40,544 nucleotides of DNA from Bacteroidota bacterium (GTDB lineage: Bacteria > Bacteroidota > Bacteroidia > Chitinophagales > Chitinophagaceae): contig JAUZOA010000045.1 in the NCBI GenBank assembly GCA_030706685.1, positions 1 to 40,544 on the forward strand. The letters are read 5' to 3'. The stretch's first letter is position 1. Every line of letters starts with the position of its first letter. Shown here one piece after another: positions 18,428 to 26,463 of this stretch. The translations under genes were made by a program, and so were the position numbers. The notes beneath the pieces were generated by a model. The model was not told the origin of the DNA. It ran no database searches and was given only the letters and a program-made list of their open reading frames with translations.

Positions 18428-20509
18428 CTAAGCTTTCAAATGATATCCCTTTGGTTTTACAAAGGCACGCAGACCGGCATGGGAGAGGGTTATGCCAAAG
18501 CCTGAATGTTTTCTTCCGCTCCAGGGTAATGCGGCGCTGACCCTGTCGCAGCAATTCCAGTAACCGGTTCCTGCATTTATTTGTTGTAAAATAGCCTCAG
18601 CTCTTTTTTTATCCGAGCTGTAAACGGAAGCGGTTAAACCATATTCTGTGTCCTCCATAAGTTGTATCGCTTCTTTATCATTTTTGACTTTCATGATACC
18701 GATAACCGGCCCGAAAGATTCATCTTTCATCACACTCATGGTATGATTCACATTCACCAGCACTGTTGGTTCAAAAAAATACCCTTTACTATTTATCTTC
18801 TTTCCCCCCGTAAGAATAGTGGCTCCTTTGCTTTTGGCATCCTCCACCTGCTTTTCCAAAACAGCCAATTGATCCTTCCTGCTGAGCGGTCCAATATAGG
18901 TTCCTTCTTCCGTCGGTGACCCGATTTTCCAGGATCTTACTTCTTTCACAAACTCATCAATATACCTGTCATATACTTTTTCATGAACATAAATTCTTTC
19001 GACAGCGCAGCAACTTTGCCCGTTATTATAAAAAGCGCCATCGGCCGTACCGGCTGCTACTGCTTTTATGTCTTTTATATCGTCCGCGACATAAAGGGGA
19101 TCCTTACCACCCAGTTCGCACTGGCAGGGAACCATTTTCGGCGCTATTTTTTCATAAATGTATTGGCCGGTTTTGTAAGACCCGGTGAAATAATAGCCAT
19201 CAAAAGGAAGCTCAAGCAATAACTCTCCTGTATCTTTTGCGCCAATGGCAACCTGGAAAATATCGCCGGGGATGCCGGCCTGCTTTAATAATTTTTCAAT
19301 GTCCAGCCCGGTCAACACAGCATATTCAGAAGGCTTATACATAACCGCGTTACCGGCCAGCAGCGCCGGCACAAAGACATTCACACCCACGAGATAAGGG
19401 TAGTTCCAGGCTGATATATTGCAAATGACACCAAGCGGCTCATAGGAAATTTTTTCTTCCATGCCATTACTGCTGCTCATCGTTTCATCGGATAAATATT
19501 TCTCCGCGTTATCCGTCAGCCATTTTATTCTTGCCCTGGCCCCGTTTATTTCATTCCGGGATTGTTGCAACGGTTTCCCTACTTCCGAAGTAAGTGTTGA
19601 AGCAAGTCGTTCAATGTTTTCTTCCAGCAGCAAAGAGAATTTTTTTATTATCTCTGTTCTTTCCCGCAAGGATTTCTTTTGCCAGCCTGGTTGTGCTGCT
19701 CTTAATAAACTTATTTTTTTTTGCAGGCTGTCCTTATTGTCTTCATTTAAATTCGCTATTACTTCCCCGGTAGCCGGGTTGATGACAGGAAGTTTTTTCA
19801 TGGTTGTTTCCCTGGCGGATGACAGGAATTGTCTTTTAAGGTTTTCAGAAAAGGGATTGTGCTCTTTGTTTTTCATCCTTTCCGGGTGCCATTGCACGCA
19901 GAGCATAAAAGCTTTGCCGGTCTTATCTTTGAATTCAAGACCTTCAATGATCCTTTCATCGTCATCGTCATAGGCATTTGGCTGCAGGTTCTCGCCGATG
20001 CCCGCCGGATCGATAGCCTGGTGATGTGCGCTGTTTACATGGCCTGAAGAAGAACCGGCAACCTTGTAAAGTAATGTATCGTTACCGGCAACGATCGTAT
20101 GCTCCTTGTCGGCTTCTTCTTTGCGATGTCGCTCATTGCCGCTGTCAAGATCCTGTATCAACTTGCCCCCCTGTAATACATTTATTAATTGCATTCCCCG
20201 GCATATTCCAAGCACGGGGAGAAGGTTTAATTGCGAATACCTGTAAATTTTTTCTTCAAAATAATCCCGGTCCGGCTCAAACGAATGAGGGCTGTTTTCA
20301 TAACCGGTTCCCCCGTTATAGAATGAAGGATGAATATCAATACCCCCTGTAAGAACAAAACCGTCACATTGATAAATATCAGTGGTATTGTTTTTCTCAA
20401 AGGAGAGTTCGAGCAGTTCAAGATCATCCTGCAGGTCCTGCGGCGTGAACCAATTCCAGTAATTTTGAAACAAGGTTTTGGTAAAGCTGATACCGATTCT
20501 CTTCTTCAT
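18428..20509 (-). CDS. Fused gamma-glutamyl hydrolase (peptidase C26) and aldehyde dehydrogenase
   Basis: One uninterrupted 693-residue frame carries two enzymes. Residues 1-230 are a class I glutamine amidotransferase-type hydrolase of the C26/PuuD family, with nucleophile Cys103 in GICRG and His208/Glu210 in QWHPE. Residues 237-693 are a full-length aldehyde dehydrogenase (PuuC/GabD-like): Asn369 in SAWNYP, Lys392 in YKPSE, the GSYKTG cofactor loop, Glu465 in CELGGKD and catalytic Cys500 in NNGQSC. In known gamma-glutamyl-amine pathways these are separate proteins acting in successive steps (aldehyde to acid, then hydrolysis to free glutamate). Met237 begins MKKLPVINPATGE, exactly where a stand-alone dehydrogenase would start, so the fusion may have arisen by loss of a stop codon, and internal initiation is possible. 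It follows the alcohol dehydrogenase gene by three bases. Confidence 0.9.
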   Translation of the reverse strand: MKKRIGISFTKTLFQNYWNWFTPQDLQDDLELLELSFEKNNTTDIYQCDGFVLTGGIDIHPSFYNGGTGYENSPHSFEPDRDYFEEKIYRYSQLNLLPVLGICRGMQLINVLQGGKLIQDLDSGNERHRKEEADKEHTIVAGNDTLLYKVAGSSSGHVNSAHHQAIDPAGIGENLQPNAYDDDDERIIEGLEFKDKTGKAFMLCVQWHPERMKNKEHNPFSENLKRQFLSSARETTMKKLPVINPATGEVIANLNEDNKDSLQKKISLLRAAQPGWQKKSLRERTEIIKKFSLLLEENIERLASTLTSEVGKPLQQSRNEINGARARIKWLTDNAEKYLSDETMSSSNGMEEKISYEPLGVICNISAWNYPYLVGVNVFVPALLAGNAVMYKPSEYAVLTGLDIEKLLKQAGIPGDIFQVAIGAKDTGELLLELPFDGYYFTGSYKTGQYIYEKIAPKMVPCQCELGGKDPLYVADDIKDIKAVAAGTADGAFYNNGQSCCAVERIYVHEKVYDRYIDEFVKEVRSWKIGSPTEEGTYIGPLSRKDQLAVLEKQVEDAKSKGATILTGGKKINSKGYFFEPTVLVNVNHTMSVMKDESFGPVIGIMKVKNDKEAIQLMEDTEYGLTASVYSSDKKRAEAILQQINAGTGYWNCCDRVSAALPWSGRKHSGFGITLSHAGLRAFVKPKGYHLKA

Positions 20510-20512
20510 GGT

Positions 20513-21661
20513 CTATAGGGCTTTACTGTACAAATTTCTGAAATCTTCCCGGCTTACCGGTTTGGGATTATTGGGATGCGCGAAATCAGCAATGGCCAAA
20601 TCAGCCAATGGCTCAATATGTTCCTGTTTTACACCAATATCCTTTAGCTTATGGGGTATATTAATTTTTGAATTCAGATCAAACAGGTAGTTGACTACCG
20701 ATTGCCCGGTTTCTTCTTTCAATTCCAGCGTTCGGGCTATTCGCCTGAACTTGTCTTCAGCTCCGGCGATATTAAACTCCATACCGTAAGGAATATTGAC
20801 GGCATTGGCCAATCCATGATGTGTGTCCAATAAAGAAGACAGGGGATGCGCCAGGGAATGTACCACTCCCAAACCTTTTTGAAAAGCGACTGCTCCCATC
20901 AATGAAGCGATCAGCATTTTACTTCTTGCATCGGGATCGGGTTTATTCACTGCTTTCTCTAACGACTGGTTGATTAATGAAATGCCTTCGAGGGCAATTC
21001 CCTCACATAATGGATGGGGCATTTTGGCGAGATAGGCTTCCATGTTATGTGTCAACGCGTCCATACCGGTAGCAGCAGTAATAAAGGGAGGAAGGTCCAT
21101 GGTCAGTAAAGGATCAGCGAAAACAATTTTGGCCAATAGTTTTGGTGAAAAAAGAATTTTCTTCTGGTGAGTTTCATCATCCGCAATGATAGCGCTGCGG
21201 CCTACTTCGCTCCCTGTACCGGCTGTAGTAGGGATGGTGATGAAGTGCGGGACATCCCGGGTGATATAAATATCGCCGCCGATAAGATCATCGTATTTGA
21301 AAAGGTCTTCCCGGTGATTAATTCTTAACACGATCGCTCTTGCCACATCGAGAGCAGCGCCTCCCCCGATACCTATTATCGAATCCCTTTTTGAAGCATC
21401 ATATACATCCGTGCCCTTATAGACGTCTGACTTTACCGGGTTTTTATGTATACCGGAAAAAACTTCCGTTGAAATATTTTTTTTGCTGAGATCAGTAATG
21501 ATTATTTTGAAAAAATCAAGTTGCGAAACGGTTCCATCAGTAACAATCAAAGGTTTGGATAAATTATTTTTTACCAGGTAATCGCCCAGTTCTTTACTGG
21601 AGCCGGCTCCAAAACGGATGGTGGTGGGGAAATTATATTGATAGACTTTGTCGAAGGTCAT
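20513..21661 (-). CDS. Iron-containing alcohol dehydrogenase
   Basis: A 382-residue group III (Fe-type) NAD(P)-dependent alcohol dehydrogenase of normal length. The nucleotide-binding GIGGGAALD is present, as are the expected metal ligands: Asp and His in TGMDALTHNMEAY, His in VVHSLAHPL and His in DTHHGLANA. GTGSEVG is the usual substrate-side motif. It lies between the gamma-glutamyl ligase gene (55 bases upstream) and the fused hydrolase-aldehyde dehydrogenase (3 bases downstream). This position suits oxidation of the hydroxyl group of a gamma-glutamylated amino-alcohol to its aldehyde. That substrate is inference from context; the family also includes butanol, lactaldehyde and methanol dehydrogenases. 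Confidence 0.9.
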   Translation of the reverse strand: MTFDKVYQYNFPTTIRFGAGSSKELGDYLVKNNLSKPLIVTDGTVSQLDFFKIIITDLSKKNISTEVFSGIHKNPVKSDVYKGTDVYDASKRDSIIGIGGGAALDVARAIVLRINHREDLFKYDDLIGGDIYITRDVPHFITIPTTAGTGSEVGRSAIIADDETHQKKILFSPKLLAKIVFADPLLTMDLPPFITAATGMDALTHNMEAYLAKMPHPLCEGIALEGISLINQSLEKAVNKPDPDARSKMLIASLMGAVAFQKGLGVVHSLAHPLSSLLDTHHGLANAVNIPYGMEFNIAGAEDKFRRIARTLELKEETGQSVVNYLFDLNSKINIPHKLKDIGVKQEHIEPLADLAIADFAHPNNPKPVSREDFRNLYSKAL

Positions 21662-21715
21662 TTTGTTTGATATTGTTTATTCCGTTAAACCCTTAAACGA
21701 ACATATCATACCGGC

Positions 21716-23074
21716 CTAAATAATTTCAAAATAACGCTTATACTCCCAATCCGTCACCGCTTTCAAATGCTGCCTCCATTCCCATTCTCTTGTTTGCGTA
21801 AAATGTTCAACAAATGCAGCGCCGAATAGTTCTTTGGCTACTTTCGAATCCTTCATCTGTTGGGTCGCTTCCATCAATGTAGAAGGTAAAACGCCATGGG
21901 AATAATTCTTATAACCGTTACCGGCTGTAGCCGGTTGCTTTAATTTCAATTTATTTTTTATTCCGTATAAACCCGCGGCGAGACAACCGGCCATCGCGAG
22001 GTAAGGATTCACGTCGGAACCGACAACCCTTGTCTCCAACCTGCATGATTTACTACTGCCCGCTAAAATACGCAATGCTACTGTCCGGTTATCCATTCCC
22101 CATGTCAGCGTAGTAGGAGCCCAGGCGCCTTCTACCAGTCTTTTATAACTGTTAATGACAGGAGCGAATAGTGGAAGGATATGCGGTAAACAATATAACT
22201 GCCCGGCTACATAACTTTTCATCAGGTCACTCATCTTTCCTTTATCTTTTTCATCATAAAAAAGATTTTTCTTTCCTGCCTTATCCCATAAACTCTGGTG
22301 AACATGACCGCCGCAACCGGGAAGATTCTCATTGATCTTTGCCATGAAAGTAGCCAGGATGCCATGTTTGTAAGCGATCTCTTTGACGGCTGTTTTAAAT
22401 AGAACAGCCCTGTCGGCTGCTTCTGTAATGCCGGCATAAACAATGGCCGCCTCGTAAGTGCCGGGTCCTGTTTCCGTATGCAAACCTTCCAGGGGCACAT
22501 TGAATTTCTTCAATAATTCAAAAAGATCGGAGAAATATGCATTTTCCAAAGAACTGCGAAGAATAGAGTAACCAAACATGCCGGGAGTAAGCGGCGTTAA
22601 ATTTTTAAACTGTTTTTCATTAGCGCTGATTGGCGTTTCGGCAAAATTGTACCATTCAAACTCCTGGGAAAACAGGGCAGAGTAGCCTAGTTGATGGGCT
22701 TCATTCCTTACTTTCTTCAATAATTGTCTTGGGCAAACAGTTGATGGGTTCCCTTTTTCATCAGTCAGTTCACCGAGAAAGAAAGGCAAATCATTTTCCC
22801 AGGGAATTTGCCGGAATGTATTTATATCCAGCACGGCAGGAGCATCCGGGTAACCGGTATGCCAGCCGGTGAATTGTACATTATCATAGGTTACATCTCC
22901 CGCATCCCACCCGAATATCACATCACAGAAACCCAGGCCATTTTCGATCACCGAAAGAAATTTCTCCGCCGAGATATATTTTCCCCGCAGTACCCCGTCA
23001 ATATCCGTGAAGGCGATCTTTACCTTTTGTGAAGGGTGATCTTTAACGTGCTGGATAATTTCTTTGGTATTCAT
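21716..23074 (-). CDS. Glutamine synthetase-like gamma-glutamyl-amine ligase
   Basis: The ATG at 23074 (MNTKEIIQHVK) gives 452 residues; the frame extends 28 codons further upstream into an intergenic repeat and is unlikely to be translated there. Glutamine synthetase landmarks are present: FTDIDGVLRGKYIS near the N-terminus, the QEFEWYNF glutamate cluster, GPGTYEAAI, GCGGHVHQSLW and NSYKRLVEGAWAP...WGMDNR. The DG..RGK start is typical of the PuuA/GlnA3/GlnA4 branch, which ligates glutamate to amines rather than ammonia. With an ethanolamine-type permease next to it and an alcohol dehydrogenase after it, gamma-glutamylethanolamide synthesis is the best guess; putrescine or another amine is the alternative. 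ATP-dependent and cytosolic by family knowledge. Confidence 0.85.
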   Translation of the reverse strand: MNTKEIIQHVKDHPSQKVKIAFTDIDGVLRGKYISAEKFLSVIENGLGFCDVIFGWDAGDVTYDNVQFTGWHTGYPDAPAVLDINTFRQIPWENDLPFFLGELTDEKGNPSTVCPRQLLKKVRNEAHQLGYSALFSQEFEWYNFAETPISANEKQFKNLTPLTPGMFGYSILRSSLENAYFSDLFELLKKFNVPLEGLHTETGPGTYEAAIVYAGITEAADRAVLFKTAVKEIAYKHGILATFMAKINENLPGCGGHVHQSLWDKAGKKNLFYDEKDKGKMSDLMKSYVAGQLYCLPHILPLFAPVINSYKRLVEGAWAPTTLTWGMDNRTVALRILAGSSKSCRLETRVVGSDVNPYLAMAGCLAAGLYGIKNKLKLKQPATAGNGYKNYSHGVLPSTLMEATQQMKDSKVAKELFGAAFVEHFTQTREWEWRQHLKAVTDWEYKRYFEII

Positions 23075-23097
23075 ATTGATACTTTGAATCTGTATTT

Positions 23098-23158
23098 CTT
23101 TATGTCCTTCGTGCTCCTTATAAGTAACACAAAGATCACGAAGAACCACAAAGGGCAC
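23098..23158. repeat. Intercistronic imperfect inverted repeat
   Basis: CTTTATGTCCTTCGTGCTCC (23098-23117) faces a region on the other arm that reads CTTTGTGGTTCTTCGTG on the opposite strand (about 23136-23153). It belongs to the 'cttcgtg/ctttgtg' class of degenerate intergenic repeats seen in many genomes. It lies between the permease and ligase genes of one operon and could form a hairpin in the transcript. Confidence 0.65.
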
Positions 23159-23185
23159 AATGATTTTAAGCCTATAAAATACTAA

Positions 23186-24499
23186 TTATTTGGCGGGTTT
23201 TATTTTAAAAAATTTAAAACAGGCATAGCATATACCCAGTAATAAAAAATAAACCAGCGCCAGTTCCTTATTATAGATCGTCATGACAACAAAGGAAAAG
23301 ACACCTATACATAATGCTGTCAACGGGAAAAGGGGGTACACCGGCACTTTAAAGGGCCGTTCCAGCAAGGGTTCTTTTTTCCGCAGCCGCAACAGCGCGA
23401 TCATCGATACAATATATAAGGTAAGCGCCCCGAATACGGAAATAATGATGATCTCGTCGGTCCTTCCTGTCAGCAGGGCAATGATGCCGATCCCCATATT
23501 TACCAATAATGCGTTGGAAGGAGTTTGAAACCGGGGATGAATCTTCCCCAGGAATTCCGGGGCAAACTTTACTCTTCCGAATTCAAAACTCGATCTTCCT
23601 GCCGCCAGTATGATGCCATGAAAGGAAGCTACCAGTCCAAACAGCCCGATCGTGATCAGCAGGTGATAAAGCAAATGGTTGCTGCCTACAATATGACCCA
23701 AAGCCAATGGAAGCGGGGAGTCGGAAGTATTGCCATCAGGTTTGTATACGATCGCTTCCCAGCCGGCTACGCCCACCGAACTGGCAAAAGTGAGTATACA
23801 GAGAATAACGAGTGTAAGAATAGCCGAGCCAAAACCGAGAAACATGGCCCTTCTTGGATTGATCGCTTCTTCGGCTACATTGGCCACACCTTCGATGGCG
23901 AGGAAGAACCAGATAGCGAAAGGGGTGGCAGCAAAAGCTCCCTGCCAGCCATTCGGGAAAGCATTATGCCGGAGGTTCTTCCATTCAAAATGCGGTAAGG
24001 AAACGCCGGCAAATAATAATAGTTCTCCGACAGCAAGAATAGTAATGGCTAACTCAAACAGGGCTGCCGCCTTCACACCATAAATATTCAATGCGGTAAA
24101 GACAATATAACTAAAGACAGCGATCGCGAGTACCGGTATTTGCGGAAAGAATAAATTAAAATAAGCGCCGATGGCGAATGCAATGGCGGGTGGCGCGAAA
24201 ATGAATTCGATATTTTGCGCCATGCCGGCGATGAATCCCCAGTCTATTCCCAATGCCCGGTTCGCATAATCGAATCCGCCGCCGGCCTTAGGTATCGCGC
24301 AAGCCAGTTCGGTATAACTAAAAGTAAACGTAACATACAGGATGATGATGAAGAAAGTGGCAATAGCCAGTCCCAGTGTTCCTCCTTCTTTCAATCCGAG
24401 ATTCCAGCCAAAATACATGCCCGAGATCACATAGCCTACTCCAAGGCCCCAGAGCATAATAGGGGTGAGTGTTCGTTTGAGTTCGTTGGGTGCTGGCAA
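23186..24499 (-). CDS. APC-family amino acid permease, ethanolamine permease-like
   Basis: A 437-residue integral membrane transporter with about 12 hydrophobic segments. The start is a TTG at 24499; an in-frame stop lies shortly upstream with no ATG between, and the resulting N-terminus (MPAPNELKRTLTP) is the right length before the first helix. The first helix region VGYVISGMYFGWNLGL, followed by KEGGTLG, matches the ethanolamine permease branch of the APC superfamily better than general amino acid permeases; GGGFDYANRALG and EGVANVAEEAINPRRA are further family signatures. It is the first gene of the catabolic operon, and the region upstream (24500-24730) should hold the promoter. The substrate is inferred; related carriers import other small amines or amino acids. 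Confidence 0.85.
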   Translation of the reverse strand: MPAPNELKRTLTPIMLWGLGVGYVISGMYFGWNLGLKEGGTLGLAIATFFIIILYVTFTFSYTELACAIPKAGGGFDYANRALGIDWGFIAGMAQNIEFIFAPPAIAFAIGAYFNLFFPQIPVLAIAVFSYIVFTALNIYGVKAAALFELAITILAVGELLLFAGVSLPHFEWKNLRHNAFPNGWQGAFAATPFAIWFFLAIEGVANVAEEAINPRRAMFLGFGSAILTLVILCILTFASSVGVAGWEAIVYKPDGNTSDSPLPLALGHIVGSNHLLYHLLITIGLFGLVASFHGIILAAGRSSFEFGRVKFAPEFLGKIHPRFQTPSNALLVNMGIGIIALLTGRTDEIIIISVFGALTLYIVSMIALLRLRKKEPLLERPFKVPVYPLFPLTALCIGVFSFVVMTIYNKELALVYFLLLGICYACFKFFKIKPAK

Positions 24500-24583
24500 A
24501 AAGATTATTTGCCTGTAAATATCTTAAAATATTGGAGATAATCAGGCGGAAGATGGAATTGTTGGTAGTGGGTTAGTTTGCCG

Positions 24584-24632
24584 GGAAGACGGGAAGAAAA
24601 AACGACTTGTAAATCAAAACTTGCCGTCTTCC
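24584..24632. repeat. Perfect 9-bp inverted repeat upstream of the permease
   Basis: GGAAGACGG (24584-24592) and CCGTCTTCC (24624-24632) are exact inverted copies with a 31-base spacer. The T-rich tract on the - strand lies inside the spacer rather than after the stem, so this is not a good terminator. It sits between the GCS2 ligase gene and the permease operon and could be a regulatory or repeat-derived element. Confidence 0.5.
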
Positions 24633-24730
24633 AGTCTCACCGGCTATTTCACTACCGATTTTTTGGATACGTAACAAGTGTTCGATCTTAAACCTTCCCG
24701 GTAGATGTCCGGGCCAAAGGAATATTCTTT

Positions 24731-25840
24731 TCACACCCCCGCCAAAAACTGCCCATTAATATATTCCACTACTTTCGTCAAACTCTTTGTCTGTGTAAAT
24801 ACTGCTAATTGCCTGTCAGCGCCCGTGCCCTGTTCCAGCATTTTATGTACATAACCCAAACGGTGGCGGCTGCCAAGATCATCTACCACATCATCTACAA
24901 AATCCAATAGTTCATAGATCAGCACTCTTGTGTTCACCTCTTCTTCCTTACCAAAATCTATCAGGTGGCCATCGATACCATAACGGCTGGCCCGCCATTT
25001 ATTTTCATTCAGCAAAGGGCGGGAATACTGGATGAAGTTCATGTTCTGTGAACGGAGTTTATAGATCTTGGCGCATACCGCCTGGAATAAAGCGGCGATA
25101 GCGATCGTTTCATCCACCGTCATCGGTACATCGCAGATACGGAATTCAACTGTATTAAAGAAAGGATGCACCCGCAGATCCCACCATATCTTTTTAGCAT
25201 TGTCAATACAATTGGTCTTGATCAGCAGTTTGACAAAATTGTCATAGGCTTCAATGCTGTCAAAAGCATCGGGAATACCCGTACGGGGGAATTTATCAAA
25301 TACTTTGGTGCGGAAAGATTTATAGCCCGTTGATCTTCCTTCCCAGAAAGGGGAGTTGGTGCTCAACGCATAAATATGAGGAAGAAAATACCGTGTTGAG
25401 TTGGCGATATGATTGGCCATCTCGCGGGTCTGCATGCCCACATGCACATGCAGGCCAAAGATCAGGTTGCTTCGGGCCGCTTCCTGCAGTTCATTCACGA
25501 TTTCGTTATAACGGGCATGATCGGTGATCAACTGGCTTTCCCAGTGACTGAAAGGATGGGTACCGGACGCGCCCATAGCAAAACCCAGATCTCCTGCTAT
25601 CCCTGCGATGGTCCGGCGAAGGATGGACACATCTTTATGGGCTTCCTCTATATCCTGGCAGATATCGGTGCCTACTTCCACAACAGCCTGGTGCATTTCC
25701 GCCTTTACTTTATCCTTAATCACTTTCTGGCCTTCGTGAACGATCTTCTGTTCATGACTTTTCAGTTCATAGGTCTTTGGATCCAATACCATATATTCCT
25801 CTTCCACGCCGAGAGTAAAACTTTTGTAATTAAGATTCAT
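24731..25840 (-). CDS. YbdK-like carboxylate-amine ligase (GCS2 family)
   Basis: A 369-residue protein of the glutamate-cysteine ligase type 2 family, about the length of E. coli YbdK. The family hallmark LGVEEEYMVLDP is near the N-terminus, followed by EVGTDICQ, GLHVHVGM and STRYFLPHIYALSTNSPFW. These enzymes use ATP to join an amine to a glutamate gamma-carboxyl; YbdK itself has only weak glutamate-cysteine ligase activity and the true substrate of most members is unknown. It is the last gene of a three-gene operon with an ATP-grasp ligase and a Uma2-family protein, starting six bases after the latter stops. A role in making a small gamma-glutamyl peptide or amide is a reasonable inference, as is glutathione-like thiol synthesis. 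Confidence 0.85.
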   Translation of the reverse strand: MNLNYKSFTLGVEEEYMVLDPKTYELKSHEQKIVHEGQKVIKDKVKAEMHQAVVEVGTDICQDIEEAHKDVSILRRTIAGIAGDLGFAMGASGTHPFSHWESQLITDHARYNEIVNELQEAARSNLIFGLHVHVGMQTREMANHIANSTRYFLPHIYALSTNSPFWEGRSTGYKSFRTKVFDKFPRTGIPDAFDSIEAYDNFVKLLIKTNCIDNAKKIWWDLRVHPFFNTVEFRICDVPMTVDETIAIAALFQAVCAKIYKLRSQNMNFIQYSRPLLNENKWRASRYGIDGHLIDFGKEEEVNTRVLIYELLDFVDDVVDDLGSRHRLGYVHKMLEQGTGADRQLAVFTQTKSLTKVVEYINGQFLAGV

Positions 25841-25845
25841 AGCAG

Positions 25846-26463
25846 TTATTTGGTAAACATTTCTTCCGTATCAATTATAAGCCCCGGAATGGCTTTACTT
25901 TCAATTTTTTCTTTACCGGCATACATTCTTCCACCCGAAAACTTTCCGTCTTCATCTAATATAAATACAACGAGATTTTCTTCCACCGGGTTTACAACCC
26001 AATATTCTCTCACCCCGGCTTCTTCATAAAGCTCAAATTTCAACTTGACTTCTTTGTGAGAGTTGCCGGGAGATAAAATTTCAACAACGAAGTCTGGCGC
26101 ACCACAGCAACCCTTATCATCAATCTTCGATTCATCACAGATGACACAAATATCAGGTTGAACTACTGTTGTTACTTCATTGTCTTTTTTCCTGTTTTTT
26201 ACAGGTAATCGTACATCAAAGGGGGCTATAAACGGTTTACACTTCTTTTTTTTCAGGAATATTACAATTTCAGCTCCTAAATTTCTAACAACCTCCTGGT
26301 GTTTCGTATTAGGCGCTGAAAGTTTAAATATTTTTCCCCGGAAAAGCTCCAACCTTTCCTCAAAATTCCATCTTAAATAATCGGCATAGGTGTAGATAAG
26401 CGAAGGATCTGGTTCCTCCACTTTGGAATATTCATCGTTTTCTGTATCGTAAACCGTAAACAT
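25846..26463 (-). CDS. Uma2 family (DUF820) putative endonuclease
   Basis: This 205-residue protein shows the Uma2/DUF820 pattern of a PD-(D/E)XK nuclease fold: LRWNFEERLELFRGKIFKLS, QPDICVICD, GAPDFVVEILSPGN and ELYEEAGVREYWVV, with the aspartates and glutamate as likely metal ligands. The start codon overlaps the stop of the ATP-grasp gene in the arrangement TAATG, so translation is probably coupled. Uma2 proteins are multiplied in cyanobacteria and scattered in Bacteroidota, and their role is unknown. Finding one locked inside a ligase operon is odd; it may be a passenger or may have a non-nuclease function. Confidence 0.85.
   Translation of the reverse strand: MFTVYDTENDEYSKVEEPDPSLIYTYADYLRWNFEERLELFRGKIFKLSAPNTKHQEVVRNLGAEIVIFLKKKKCKPFIAPFDVRLPVKNRKKDNEVTTVVQPDICVICDESKIDDKGCCGAPDFVVEILSPGNSHKEVKLKFELYEEAGVREYWVVNPVEENLVVFILDEDGKFSGGRMYAGKEKIESKAIPGLIIDTEEMFTK

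Noticed and set aside
23075-23158. Upstream extension of the gamma-glutamyl ligase
   Set aside because: The extra 28 codons lie in an intergenic repeat and do not resemble glutamine synthetase N-termini.
18428-24499. Straightforward putrescine (Puu) utilisation operon
   Set aside because: No gamma-glutamylputrescine oxidase or transaminase is present, an alcohol dehydrogenase takes that place, and the permease resembles the ethanolamine branch. Putrescine remains an alternative but is less consistent.
24584-24632. Terminator for the GCS2 operon
   Set aside because: The stem is perfect but the T run on the transcribed strand lies in the spacer rather than after the stem, so I list it only as an inverted repeat.
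25846-26463. Mobile element carrying a nuclease (Uma2)
   Set aside because: No terminal inverted repeats, target duplications or transposase genes are adjacent, and its start codon overlaps the upstream stop.
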